Positions 28,725 to 37,688 of a DNA stretch of 64,000 bases are shown here, piece by piece; the first letter of the stretch is position 1; the number at the start of each line of letters is the position of its first letter. Origin of the DNA: Desulfocurvibacter africanus subsp. africanus DSM 2603 (lineage in GTDB: Bacteria; Desulfobacterota; Desulfovibrionia; Desulfovibrionales; Desulfovibrionaceae); contig NZ_AULZ01000005.1 of NCBI RefSeq assembly GCF_000422545.1, positions 62,001-126,000 of the forward strand, written 5' to 3'. The translations under genes and the position numbers were made by a program. The notes under the pieces are model-generated. The model was not told where the DNA came from. It saw only the letters and a list, made by a program, of their open reading frames with translations, and did not search any database.

Positions 28725-29925
28725 TGGCGAGCACCTCCAGGGCCTGGCCGCCGGGCACGGCCAGCGGGTTGCGCAGCTTGTTGCGGGCCACGATCTCGCC
28801 TGCGCGCGTGGCGTCGCCATAGATCCGGTGAGCGATGACCAGCGCCGGCAGAGTCGCCGGCGGCGTCCAGGTCGACAGCTTGGGCAGCTGCATGGCCCTG
28901 TCGGTCAGGTCGCGCACGAGCGCCGCGCGCAGATCCACGAGAGCGGCATAGACCGAATCAGGGGCCAGCTGCGCTTCCTGGTCAAGCCTGTCGGCCAGTT
29001 CGTCGCGCACGGCCTGGGCATCGGCCGAGCTGGCGTAGTCCCAGCCGGAAGAGGCCCTAGAGGCTTCGATGATGGCCGTCTGGCGAACCAGGCTGTCGGA
29101 TGCGTCGCGGTTTTCCTCCAGCTTGGCGCGGGTCGGCGTCGGAATGGACTCGGGCGGCCGGCCGGAGGTGCTCTTGCCCAGGCCGTGGCCGAAGAACGGG
29201 CGGTACGTGGCCATGACCGCGTCGGGCAGGCCGCCGATCCGTCCCGCGCTGCCCACAACCGACTGGATCTGGCCGGCCAGGTTGCCGGGGCTGGTCAGCA
29301 GCGTGGCCAGCGAGGAGTTGAGCGCCCACAGGTCCGACTGCGTCTGGGTCAGCTCGGAAGGCATGCCCGGCACGGAGGACGTGGCGCCCTGGATGGCCTC
29401 GACAGCCTGGCCGAGCCAGGTCTTGGCGTCATCGCGCACCCATTCGGGTTGATCCGCGACGCTGAAGCGATCCTCGAAGCTCGCCTTGCTCGCGGCAAGC
29501 GCCTCATCGGCCCGCGAGGACACGGCCGAGGAGGTGTCCGTGGCCGCGTCGGGCCGGGGAGCCTCGCCGGCCTCGACGAAGGTGACAGAGAAGGTCGCCT
29601 TGCCGCCTTCGCGGCTGGTCTCGCGCAGGCGCGCTTCTTCCACGTGCACGCGCACCGTACCGAGATACGGGTGCACGAGCGTGCCGGCGCCGGGCTGCCC
29701 CAGGGCTTCGGCCAATCGGTCGCGCGCGCTGAAGTACTCCGGCCCGAGCACGAACAGCTCTAGGCTGTAGCGCTTGGCCTTGCGGCCCAGGTCCTGGACA
29801 TACGGCTCGTCACGCAGGGGAAATTCGCGCACGGCCAGGCGCCGGCCGAAAGGATGGTCATGGGCCTCGATCAGGAAGGGCACGCCCCGGAAGGAGCCCG
29901 GCCTCAGCTCGTCACGCCAGGCCAT
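28717..29925 (-). CDS. DNA circularisation/tail protein N (Mu gp43-like)
   Basis: 402 aa. ELRPGSFRGVPFLIEAHDHPFGRR at the start is the DNA_circ_N signature, and DLGRKAKRYSLELFVLGPEYF follows. The family name comes from a circularisation factor, but in Mu-like phages it is a tail/baseplate component. It lies between tape measure and P. Confidence 0.9.
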   Translation of the reverse strand: MAWRDELRPGSFRGVPFLIEAHDHPFGRRLAVREFPLRDEPYVQDLGRKAKRYSLELFVLGPEYFSARDRLAEALGQPGAGTLVHPYLGTVRVHVEEARLRETSREGGKATFSVTFVEAGEAPRPDAATDTSSAVSSRADEALAASKASFEDRFSVADQPEWVRDDAKTWLGQAVEAIQGATSSVPGMPSELTQTQSDLWALNSSLATLLTSPGNLAGQIQSVVGSAGRIGGLPDAVMATYRPFFGHGLGKSTSGRPPESIPTPTRAKLEENRDASDSLVRQTAIIEASRASSGWDYASSADAQAVRDELADRLDQEAQLAPDSVYAALVDLRAALVRDLTDRAMQLPKLSTWTPPATLPALVIAHRIYGDATRAGEIVARNKLRNPLAVPGGQALEVLANG

Positions 29926-29926
29926 G

Positions 29927-31834
29927 CTAGTAGGCCCCCATGTTCAGGCCGGTGTCTACGTCGAAATCCCGACCTCGGCCCGTAGCCGATCGAAGCGTCG
30001 CCGGCGCGCCTTGAATTTCCAGCACGAGCCTGCCGCCTGCATCCTGGGCAACATTGCGGGCCACGGCTCGGCCGATTTTATCAGCAAGTGCATCCTCGTC
30101 GCCACCCTTGAACAGGCCGGCAAGCTTCTCTCCGCCCCATTCGCCGGCAAGATAACCGCCAAGGCCACCAATGCCAGCGCCGATAGCAGTGCCGATGCCC
30201 GGCAGAATCGCCGTACCGATGAGCCCTCCGATCTTGGCCCCAGCCCAGCCGCCTGCCGCTCCACCGACGAAACCCGCTCCTTGCTCAACCTTCTGGCCAG
30301 TTGTCAGAGAGTCATCCATAAGCGTGGTGGCCAAGCCGACGCCCCCTGCCACCAGCCCCAGGGCGCCTCCGGCGCGGCCAAACCAGCGGCCTAGACGTGA
30401 TCCACGGCGAGCCAGAGCAGCTCCAGCGCCAGCAGCCTTTCCACTGGCACCGGGGATTGGCAGGCCAGAACCGCCAAACGAACCGGGCATGTTCACCACG
30501 TACACGGGCGTTACGCCGGAGACTTCCTCCAAGACCTTGCCAGCTGCCAGACCACCGCCCAGTCCGCCCACTTTCGACAGCAGCTTGCCGCCACCTTTGA
30601 TGACTCCAAAGCCGAGCGCAGCAGCGGCGATGCCTCCGCCCAGCAGCTCCTTTCCGCCGAGCTTGCGCTCATCAAGAAGGAACTGGATGGCCTCCTGGAT
30701 GGTGTCGTTGATGGGCCTTGAAAATTCGTCAGCCGCATCCCGCAAGGCGGCCTTGAGCCGTGCGACCTGGTCAACGGAGTTGGAAATTGCCTCAGGCAGG
30801 TCCTTGGAAATTACCCCGGTAGCGCGTTCGATCTGCCCTGTCATTGTACGAACGCCAGCCAGAGAATCACCGCCAAGCAGCATCGCAAGGCCTTTCTTGG
30901 TGTCCAGGTCGGCATCTCCGAAAGCAGCGTCAATGAAGCTGTCTCGCTGTTGGCCAGTGGCTAGCGTCTTGTACTTGGCAGCGATATCATCAAGGACCTC
31001 AAAGGCGGCCCGGCGCTCTCCATCCTTGTCGTAGAAGCTTACTCCCGTAACCGCTGCGGCTTTCTTGAGATAGTTTTGGTTGGTGAACAGCCTCAGAGTG
31101 GAGTCGGCCAGAGTGGCCAACCGCTCCGGGTTACGCTCTATGAGCGAAAGCTGCTCGATGAAGCCCAGCGTTTGGGGGAAAGAAAGGTTAGCGGCCTTCG
31201 CATTGACGCCAATTCGGGCAAAAATTCCGGCAAGATCTTCCAACTCGGCATTGCCGAGACGGCCAGCTACGGTCATCTGGTCGAGCAGGTCCTTCGAGGT
31301 TTCCAGCTTGGCCAGGTCAAAATCGAATGCCTCGCCAGCCACTGTCAGGCCAGCCGATAAGACATCCGCGCTCGCGCCGGTCACAGCCATGGCAGAGTTG
31401 ATGGCCTGGATCGTCGCAAAGGCTGCGTCCCACTCCAGGCCGGCCTGGATCAGGTTGTTGAAGCCGTCGAGCAGGCCATCAAGCGACTGACCCGTGCTCT
31501 GAGACATCAAATGCAGTTCCTTGCGCAGTGCGATGGCGGCCTGTTTGGTTGCTCCTGCCGTCTGGGTGATACGGACAAGCTTCTTGTCCAGCGCGGCCGA
31601 ATCCATTACGGCCTGGGTCGATTTGTACGCCGCACCGGCGCCGGCGATGGCGGCGGTATACCTGTTCCCAAGCCCGTCCAGCATCTTGCCAACAGACGAA
31701 ACCGAGCTGCGCAGCATGCCCATGCTGCGCTGACCTCGGTTGGCCAGGGAGTCCAGGGAGCCCGCAAAACGGGCCGCCCTGGACTCCAGGTTGCCGGCCA
31801 AGTTAAGGACGATACTGGTTTTCAGGTTGCTCAT
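29927..31834 (-). CDS. Tail tape measure protein (Mu gp42-like)
   Basis: 635 aa. The N-terminal ~330 residues match TP901-type tape measures (VAGEAFDFDLAKLETSKDLL; LGNAELEDLAGIFARIGVNA). Hydrophobic Gly-rich segments follow (GRAGGALGLVAGGVGLATTL; IGGLIGTAILPGIGTAIGAG). It sets tail length and is probably ejected during infection. Its ATG lies inside the stop of the frameshifted gp41' frame. Confidence 0.92.
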   Translation of the reverse strand: MSNLKTSIVLNLAGNLESRAARFAGSLDSLANRGQRSMGMLRSSVSSVGKMLDGLGNRYTAAIAGAGAAYKSTQAVMDSAALDKKLVRITQTAGATKQAAIALRKELHLMSQSTGQSLDGLLDGFNNLIQAGLEWDAAFATIQAINSAMAVTGASADVLSAGLTVAGEAFDFDLAKLETSKDLLDQMTVAGRLGNAELEDLAGIFARIGVNAKAANLSFPQTLGFIEQLSLIERNPERLATLADSTLRLFTNQNYLKKAAAVTGVSFYDKDGERRAAFEVLDDIAAKYKTLATGQQRDSFIDAAFGDADLDTKKGLAMLLGGDSLAGVRTMTGQIERATGVISKDLPEAISNSVDQVARLKAALRDAADEFSRPINDTIQEAIQFLLDERKLGGKELLGGGIAAAALGFGVIKGGGKLLSKVGGLGGGLAAGKVLEEVSGVTPVYVVNMPGSFGGSGLPIPGASGKAAGAGAALARRGSRLGRWFGRAGGALGLVAGGVGLATTLMDDSLTTGQKVEQGAGFVGGAAGGWAGAKIGGLIGTAILPGIGTAIGAGIGGLGGYLAGEWGGEKLAGLFKGGDEDALADKIGRAVARNVAQDAGGRLVLEIQGAPATLRSATGRGRDFDVDTGLNMGAY

Positions 31835-32350
31835 GGCGTCTTAGGTTGCAGGTGCTTCAGGCTTCGCAGGAGCCGCCTCGGGCTCAACTCGTAAATCTCG
31901 CCCCGGCTCCAGCCGGTACTACTTCCCAGCCTCAGGGTGAGCTTCTCCAGGAGCGCCGCCCACCCGATCATCTCGCCCCCTGGCCGCAGCCTCCTGGCCG
32001 GCCGTCCTCGGAGCGATCTCGGCCAACATGGCCCGCTCCAGTTCGTCGGCCTTGCGGTTGAGCAGTCCCATATCTTCAGGATGCAGCCGCTTGAGCATAA
32101 CCAGATCAATGGGGCCCTGGACGTTGCCGATGCGCACTATCTGCCGACGCAAGACGTGCACGCCCACAAGGGATGGGCTCGGCACCAACCGTGGTTCAGG
32201 GCCGTCTTTGCCCTGGAGCACAATGAGCTTTTCCGCTTCTTCCTGAGCCTCGATAATGTCGCCTGCGGTAGGCTCCCTGAGGACTACATCCAGGAGGGTG
32301 TCCGAACCGACCTTCAAGCCATGTTTAAGGGTCACTTCAACGCTGGCCAT
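31831..32350 (-). CDS. Tail assembly chaperone gp41 with -2 frameshifted extension
   Basis: The zero frame runs 32350-31919 (143 aa; MASVEVTLKHGLKVGSDTLL, the phage tail E/gp41 family). A second open frame without its own start site continues to 31831 and encodes WAALLEKLTLRLGSSTGWSR and ELSPRRLLRSLK. The overlap contains AGGGGGCGAGA (31981-31971). A P-site tRNA on GGG (31978-31976) can slip back 2 nt onto GGG (31980-31978), giving the fused product. Mu is known for -2 frameshifting in this gene pair. The long and short forms would chaperone the tape measure. Confidence 0.8.
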
Positions 32351-32353
32351 GGG

Positions 32354-32710
32354 CTACACCTTGTCGCAGCTGACGGCGCTCATCTTGAGCGCTACAGAGC
32401 CGTCCTGAGAGTTGATTACGGGCGTCTCCATGGTGAAGGCCTCGCGCAGAAGATGCTTCTCGCCGATATCTTCCTCGAACATGACCGTGGCATTCACCAG
32501 GGAGCCCAGCCACTTCACGTCGAGATCTTTGGTCCGCGCGATCTGGCAGTCCAGTTCGGGCGCCTTGTCCTCTTCCTGATAGCCGTGGACCTTTCCGCCG
32601 CCCGTAATGGGCTTGCGTGTTACCCCTCCGGTATCCAGAGTTGCGCCGGGCAGCGTGCGCAGCTCCTGGCCATCCACGCGGATCACGGCTTTTCCTGTTA
32701 CCTGTGCCAT
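32354..32710 (-). CDS. Phage tail tube protein (Mu gp40-like)
   Basis: 118 aa. KAVIRVDGQELRTLPGATLD and GYQEEDKAPELDCQI identify the Mu-type tube protein family. It is expressed between sheath and chaperone genes, the usual order for contractile tails. Confidence 0.9.
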   Translation of the reverse strand: MAQVTGKAVIRVDGQELRTLPGATLDTGGVTRKPITGGGKVHGYQEEDKAPELDCQIARTKDLDVKWLGSLVNATVMFEEDIGEKHLLREAFTMETPVINSQDGSVALKMSAVSCDKV

Positions 32711-32725
32711 CTTCCTTGCCTCGCG

Positions 32726-34201
32726 TTAGAGGATGAACTGGATCTGCTTGGCGAAGATCACGAACCCGTTGACCAGGTCCGGATTGCCCAGCACGTTGAC
32801 GCGGTTGCGGTCGGTCGCGTCGCGCTCGACCACGAGATCCTCGGCGTACTGATCGAAGTTCTCGACCAGGCCCAGCTCTTCCAGCTCACGGAACAGGGCC
32901 AGCAGCTCGGCGCGGATCACGCTCGGCGTGACGATGGCCTGGCCGGGCCCGAACTTCGTCCCGTCATCCGCCAGCTTGTGCCTGGGGAATTTCTGCGTGA
33001 TGCGGGCCTTGGTCGCATAGCGGAGATAGCCGAGTGTGTAAGGCGTGGTGACATCCAGGTAGCTCGGATCATCCACGCCGTACGCGTTCTTCTGGTACGT
33101 GGTGACCTGGCGCTCGATGCAGACCTGGCCGCCGGCGTCCACGAAGTACGTGCTCGCTCCGTCGTAGAGCAGCAGATTGCGCTCTTCGAGGGTCCAGCGA
33201 TCCCCAGGAGCCGGAGGCAGCACGCCGGGCAGCACGAGCGTCTGCAGCGGCCTGGCCGGGTCCCTGGCGATGGAGCCGATGCCGATAACGGCATTCACGG
33301 CGGCCATGATCCAGGGCGAAGTCGGGCTCTTGCCCACGGGCATGATCGTGGCCAGGTGATCGTTGCGGCCGGAGCCGAAGGTTCCCGTCTCGCCGTGCGT
33401 GCCCCGGAAGCTGAACCAGACCAGACCCTCGCGCTGGACAGTGGGGCCCCAACGGTTGAGCATCTCGGCTTTGAGCGCGTCGAGGTTGGCCGTGTCGTTC
33501 CAGGGCATGACGATCGCGTTCCACCACTCGTCACCGAAGCCGGCGATGGCGCCGGCCACGTCCGGGTTGGCCGCGCCGGCGCTCATGGCCGTGATCGTGG
33601 CCGTGACGCCCGAGGGCAGCTTCTCGCCGGCGTAGTAGTTGAGTCTCAGGTCCAGGTCGTTGCCGGTCGCGCCCTTCCAGCGGCAGGTCAGGTTGACCTT
33701 CTCGGCCGTGACGCCGTCCACGGCCGCCGTGACGGGCAGGTCCGTGTTGGCGTTGATGGCTGCGGCCAGGGTTGTGGCCACGTCGGCCCCGGCATCGCCC
33801 GAGCCGACGCCGGCGCGCACGCGCGTGCCTCCGATGTAGAGGTTGACCACGCCGGACTCGGTGGCCAGCCCGGCGAACGTGATGGAACCGGCAGCGGCCA
33901 CGCCGGCGGCATCATCGGCCAGGGCGATGGCCCAGGTCTCCAGGAAGCGGTCGGCCGCCTTGATGGCCACGAACATGGCGTGCAGCTGGCTTCCCCGGCC
34001 GAATAGCTCGCCAGCCTGGTCGGCGCTCGTCACGCGCACGGGAACGCCCGCGGCTTGCGTGCCGGCGACCAGCTTCTGGCCGAGCACGAGCAGCTTGTAA
34101 TTGAGCCCGGCCGGGCCCGTGTTGGCCCGCGAGTTGTCAAACTCGATATAGACCAGGGGCACGCGCAGGCTGCTTGGAATGCTGTTGAACGAAATGGCCA
34201 T
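32726..34201 (-). CDS. Tail sheath protein (Mu gp39, L-like)
   Basis: 491 aa. ISFNSIPSSLRVPLVYIEFD and GPAGLNYKLLVLGQ at the N-terminus match Mu-type sheath. The C-terminal LGNPDLVNGFVIFAKQIQFIL is the inner sheath domain. Its length is normal for the family. Confidence 0.93.
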   Translation of the reverse strand: MAISFNSIPSSLRVPLVYIEFDNSRANTGPAGLNYKLLVLGQKLVAGTQAAGVPVRVTSADQAGELFGRGSQLHAMFVAIKAADRFLETWAIALADDAAGVAAAGSITFAGLATESGVVNLYIGGTRVRAGVGSGDAGADVATTLAAAINANTDLPVTAAVDGVTAEKVNLTCRWKGATGNDLDLRLNYYAGEKLPSGVTATITAMSAGAANPDVAGAIAGFGDEWWNAIVMPWNDTANLDALKAEMLNRWGPTVQREGLVWFSFRGTHGETGTFGSGRNDHLATIMPVGKSPTSPWIMAAVNAVIGIGSIARDPARPLQTLVLPGVLPPAPGDRWTLEERNLLLYDGASTYFVDAGGQVCIERQVTTYQKNAYGVDDPSYLDVTTPYTLGYLRYATKARITQKFPRHKLADDGTKFGPGQAIVTPSVIRAELLALFRELEELGLVENFDQYAEDLVVERDATDRNRVNVLGNPDLVNGFVIFAKQIQFIL

Positions 34202-34204
34202 GAT

Positions 34205-34420
34205 TTACTCCTTGCGGCCCTTGCGGGGCTTGGCCTCGGGCTCGGGCGCGGACTCGGCCTGGACGCGCTGCTCGGGGTTGCCCTCGACCAGGTCGCCGTC
34301 CTGGATGCGCCGCAGCACGTACGCCGTGCGCGCCATATCCTTGCCCTCGGCAGGGATGGCCCGGCCGCGCTCGTCGCGGACTTGCAGGCCGGCCCTGGGC
34401 GTTACGAAAACGGTCTTCAT
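34205..34420 (-). CDS. DUF2635 protein (Mu gp38-like)
   Basis: 71 aa. MKTVFVTPRAGLQVRDERGR and the Arg/Lys-rich tail match DUF2635, found just before the sheath gene in Mu-like phages. The function is unknown. Confidence 0.85.
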   Translation of the reverse strand: MKTVFVTPRAGLQVRDERGRAIPAEGKDMARTAYVLRRIQDGDLVEGNPEQRVQAESAPEPEAKPRKGRKE

Positions 34421-34962
34421 CAGCTTGCTCCTTCGAGCTGGACGTTCGTCTCAAGGACCGGCGCGCCGGGCTTGGCTTCCTCCGGCGTGGTCGCGACGTG
34501 GGCGGCCAGGAAGTCGTCGAGGACCACGGCGCCGGCGTCGATGAGCATGCGCTGGCGCCAGCCGATGGCCCACATGGCCACGCCGTGCTTATCCAGCTGG
34601 GCCGAGTAGAGGTTGTCCGCGCGGATCTGCTCGGGGATGCCCTCGGACTCCTCAAGCCCCCAGCGGTTGCCGGGGATGTGCGTGCCCAGGGCATGCACCA
34701 GGGCAAGCGAGGAGACATGGCGCGGGTTGCCGGGCTTATCGCCGGTGACCACGAACGCGGCCCAGGCAACCTCGGCGCTGATCTCGTGGCCTTTCTCCTC
34801 GACGTCGGAAAAGCCCAGGCAGGCCACGAACACGGCCGGAGTCCTGGTAGCCGCACGCTTCAATTCATCCAGGTCGAAACGCCCGGCATGGGGTTCGACC
34901 TGCACATGGAGCAGATCCGCGAGCAGGGCCACGATGGCCGCCCTGATGTCGATCAGTGTCAC
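34420..34962 (-). CDS. DUF1834 protein (Mu gp37-like)
   Basis: 180 aa from GTG 34962, where GTGA overlaps the stop of the upstream morphogenesis gene. VFVACLGFSDVEEKGHEISA and EVAWAAFVVTGDKPGNPR match DUF1834, the likely tail terminator. The frame extends upstream without coding character. Confidence 0.85.
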   Translation of the reverse strand: MTLIDIRAAIVALLADLLHVQVEPHAGRFDLDELKRAATRTPAVFVACLGFSDVEEKGHEISAEVAWAAFVVTGDKPGNPRHVSSLALVHALGTHIPGNRWGLEESEGIPEQIRADNLYSAQLDKHGVAMWAIGWRQRMLIDAGAVVLDDFLAAHVATTPEEAKPGAPVLETNVQLEGAS

Positions 34963-35423
34963 AGTGCCTCCATCTGCCCGTCCGCCCAATCGTCCACCAG
35001 GCGGGCCAGGTCGCTGACATTGCCCTCGGACAGGCCAAGGTACGGCCTGGCCGGGATGGTTGCCGAGCCCCTGCGGCCGGCCTGGCCGCCGAACTGGTGG
35101 ATCGCGGCATAGACCAGATTCGTTCCCACCTCGACGGTATCGCCGACGATTCCTTGGGTGTGAGTAATAGAGTCGTACAGGTGCCCCTGGTCGGAGAGCA
35201 GGCTTTTGTCTCCAACCCTGGTCAGGCGGTAGCGTTCCGACCAGGCCTGCCAAGGCTCTCCCTCGGGGCTCTCCTTCTCGCTTGCGATGCGCTCCCTGGC
35301 CTGGGCCTCGACCGTCGCGCCGATGTCATCCAGGAGCCCGCGCGTATCGAGATGGCGCAGCCGCTCCAGGCGCTTGGCCAGGCGGTCTATGCCGGACAGG
35401 TCCACCTGCAGGGCGACACTCAC
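34959..35423 (-). CDS. Phage virion morphogenesis protein (tail completion S-like)
   Basis: 154 aa. KESPEGEPWQAWSERYR, LLSDQGHLYDSITH and the terminal ARPYLGLSEGNVSDL are the Phage_tail_S family pattern. It probably completes the tail during head-tail joining. Confidence 0.9.
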   Translation of the reverse strand: MSVALQVDLSGIDRLAKRLERLRHLDTRGLLDDIGATVEAQARERIASEKESPEGEPWQAWSERYRLTRVGDKSLLSDQGHLYDSITHTQGIVGDTVEVGTNLVYAAIHQFGGQAGRRGSATIPARPYLGLSEGNVSDLARLVDDWADGQMEAL

Positions 35424-35836
35424 AGCAGGCCTCCACTGCGTCCGAAGCGGCGCGGGCCGCTCGTCATGTGCACGCCACCGCCGGTCGAGGCCGGAGCCTC
35501 GGCCAAGCCCAGGGACGCCTGGCCCGTGGAGATGCGTTTCAGGAGGTCAACGGCGTCCTCGTAGCGCTGCCGGCGCTCCTCGGTGCCCGTGCCAGCATCC
35601 GCAGCCAGGCGGTAGACCACGATGTCCACGGCCAGGCGCTTGAGCACGGCCGGGACCGTGGCCAGCGGCAGCTGGTAGCGGGCGGCCAGATAGGCGTCGA
35701 TCTCGGCGTCCGCGTCGGCCAGGGTCTGGGCGATCACGTCCGGATCGGCCACGCCGTCATTGTCGCGGTCGGCGAGGAGGACCAAAGCCTCCTCGCCGTA
35801 GCGATCAACGATGTCCTGCTGCGAAGCGTAGGACAT
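35420..35836 (-). CDS. DUF1320 head-tail connector protein (Mu gp36-like)
   Basis: 138 aa. MSYASQQDIVDRYGEEALVL and DAEIDAYLAARYQLPLATVP are the DUF1320 signature. Members sit between head and tail genes and act in joining. The stop overlaps the next start by 4 nt. Confidence 0.92.
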   Translation of the reverse strand: MSYASQQDIVDRYGEEALVLLADRDNDGVADPDVIAQTLADADAEIDAYLAARYQLPLATVPAVLKRLAVDIVVYRLAADAGTGTEERRQRYEDAVDLLKRISTGQASLGLAEAPASTGGGVHMTSGPRRFGRSGGLL

Positions 35837-35839
35837 GGC

Positions 35840-36136
35840 TTACTTCTTCTCCTTGGCCTTGCCGGACTCCTTGGCCTCTGGCTTCTTGGCGGCCTCATCC
35901 TCGGCCTTGGGCTTGTCTTCCGCCCTGGGCTCGGCCGGGATCTCCGTGAACTGGACAACCAGGTTCGGCTCGGCGCACAAGGCGTCGATCTGCTTCTCAG
36001 TCAGCTCCGAACGCTTGACTACCGTGCCCGAGGCGGACCAGGCGCGGCCGGCCCGGCGGAACCCGTCCCGCTTGGCCACCACGCGCACGGCCTCGACAAA
36101 CTCAGGCGCGGCTTGGGTCTGATTCTGGGTGCTCAT
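35840..36136 (-). CDS. Mu gp35-like small head protein
   Basis: 98 aa. VVAKRDGFRRAGRAWSASGT and ELTEKQIDALCAEPNL match the FluMu N-terminal domain found in gp35-type proteins. The C-terminus is a Lys/Glu/Pro tail of low complexity. It follows the major capsid gene. Confidence 0.82.
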   Translation of the reverse strand: MSTQNQTQAAPEFVEAVRVVAKRDGFRRAGRAWSASGTVVKRSELTEKQIDALCAEPNLVVQFTEIPAEPRAEDKPKAEDEAAKKPEAKESGKAKEKK

Positions 36137-36172
36137 GTATTACTCGCTCCTGTCAGGTGGATTGAACCGGGA

Positions 36173-37213
36173 CTAGCCCTGGCCGGTGCTGCCGTAGGCC
36201 AGCTGCCAGAAGGCATAGCCGCCGGATGCGCGCGCCTCGGCCCCGAACTTGTAGACGGCCCGGTTGAACACGTCGTCGGCGTTCGAGTCGGTCTGCTGCA
36301 CGAAGACGGGCTTCTTGCGCTCCTGGTAGACAAGCGGCTTGACCGGCTTGGTCGTATCTAGGAGGAACCAGGCGGTATCGGAGGTCAGGCGCGGGGCCAC
36401 AACGACCTCGGCAGTACCCTTGTAGGGGTTCGGCTTGCCGTCTTCGAGCCGGTCCACGGTGACCAGGGCGCGGGCCGTGTCCTCCAGGGCGGGCGGCACG
36501 AGCAGCACGCTGGGCGTGACGCCAAGCGGCCGGCCTTCATCGTCCTTGAACTTGCCCATAGCCGTGCGGGCCGCGCCGTAGCTGGCCTGAGCCAGGGCGA
36601 GCGTCGCGGCGCTCAGGGCGGCGGTGCCCTTGTTGCTCACGCTTGCGTCACCCACGGGATGGTCGGTGTCGAAGAAGTATTGGCCGTCGTAGCACAGGGA
36701 TGTGAAGCCGGCGTTGACGAGGTCAAAGACGATCTCGTCGGGCAGCTGCGCGGCGGACCAGCCGGCCATCTGCGCCTGGGGCGCGTAGATGCCCAGGTTA
36801 TCGTCCTCGATGTCGTTGCGCCGCACCTCGACGGTAGCTTCAAAGTCGTCGTTGACGATGGTGTACTTGAAGGCCGCAAGCGCCTTGACGACCTTGTCGC
36901 CGACCCATTTGCGCATGCGCGGGAAGTTGGACAGCCAGGTGTAGTCGTTCTGGCTGCCGGTGGAGGGCACGAGCATGGCCACCTTGCTCCACAAGGGCTT
37001 CACGTCCTGAAAGGCCTTGTGGAAGGTGGTCTTCAGGTTGATGAAGACGTTTTCGATGGCAGCCTTGTTGACCAGCAGGCCACCGAAGCCGGCCAGGGCC
37101 AGCCCCAGACCGTCCGGGCGGGTCAGCTCGGCAGCTGCCTCGACCGGGAACGCGAGCACGGCCGCGACGAGCAGCAGGGCCCAGATGCACAGGGTGTTGA
37201 ATGCGCGTTTCAT
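36173..37213 (-). CDS. Major capsid protein (Mu gpT/gp34-like) with hydrophobic N-terminal extension
   Basis: 346 aa from ATG 37213. The capsid fold begins around LVNKAAIENVFINLKTTF and continues with LSNFPRMRKWVGDKVV and QYFFDTDHPVGD, as in Mu gpT. Before it lie about 45 residues starting MKRAFNTLCIWALLLVAAVL and ending FPVEAAAELT, which look like a signal peptide. No ATG/GTG is present at the usual capsid start. GGAAGG lies 10 nt upstream of 37213. A longer start at 37267 would overlap the decoration gene. Confidence 0.87.
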   Translation of the reverse strand: MKRAFNTLCIWALLLVAAVLAFPVEAAAELTRPDGLGLALAGFGGLLVNKAAIENVFINLKTTFHKAFQDVKPLWSKVAMLVPSTGSQNDYTWLSNFPRMRKWVGDKVVKALAAFKYTIVNDDFEATVEVRRNDIEDDNLGIYAPQAQMAGWSAAQLPDEIVFDLVNAGFTSLCYDGQYFFDTDHPVGDASVSNKGTAALSAATLALAQASYGAARTAMGKFKDDEGRPLGVTPSVLLVPPALEDTARALVTVDRLEDGKPNPYKGTAEVVVAPRLTSDTAWFLLDTTKPVKPLVYQERKKPVFVQQTDSNADDVFNRAVYKFGAEARASGGYAFWQLAYGSTGQG

Positions 37214-37247
37214 GGTGCGTGAACCTTCCTTGAAGGGGTTGTCGGGG

Positions 37248-37649
37248 CTACTGGACCCAGACGCCATCGGAGTCGATGCCGACCACGATGCCGGCCGCCG
37301 AGCGGGTATTGGTGCCGTTGGTCGCGGCTACGGTCTCGTCGTCCACGATGTAGCAAGTCTTGCCCAGGCTGGCCTGGGTCACTGCGTCAGTCCCGGAGTT
37401 TTTCCACTTGAAGGCCTTCTTGCGGCGGATCTGGATCACCTTGCCGCCGTTCTGGCCGCTGGAGTTGTCCACGGTTTCCTCGAAGCGGCCGAGATACGTC
37501 AGACCCGTTGCCGTTGAGCCGGGCGCGGCGTAGCCGTTTGCATTGGCCACGGCGATGCCACCGGCGTAGCACTTGGTGCTTGCGGCCACGGGCGCCGAGA
37601 CCAGCTCGCCGTCCTCGAACGGGGTGTTGCGGTCAGCGCTGAGCGCCAT
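37248..37649 (-). CDS. Capsid decoration-type / DUF2190-like protein
   Basis: 133 aa. MALSADRNTPFEDGELVSAP and KCYAGGIAVANANGYAAPGS resemble the small proteins encoded between protease/scaffold and capsid in Mu-like phages. The fold is predicted to be beta. It is probably a head decoration protein; the assignment rests mainly on position. Confidence 0.72.
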   Translation of the reverse strand: MALSADRNTPFEDGELVSAPVAASTKCYAGGIAVANANGYAAPGSTATGLTYLGRFEETVDNSSGQNGGKVIQIRRKKAFKWKNSGTDAVTQASLGKTCYIVDDETVAATNGTNTRSAAGIVVGIDSDGVWVQ

Positions 37650-37688
37650 TGTCTCGTCTCCTTGCTCTCGTTGATCGTCCAGCCCGGC

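Noticed and set aside
31937-34006. A 689-codon plus-strand frame across tail genes
   Set aside because: Shadow of sheath, tube and chaperone genes; low-complexity composition and no ribosome site.
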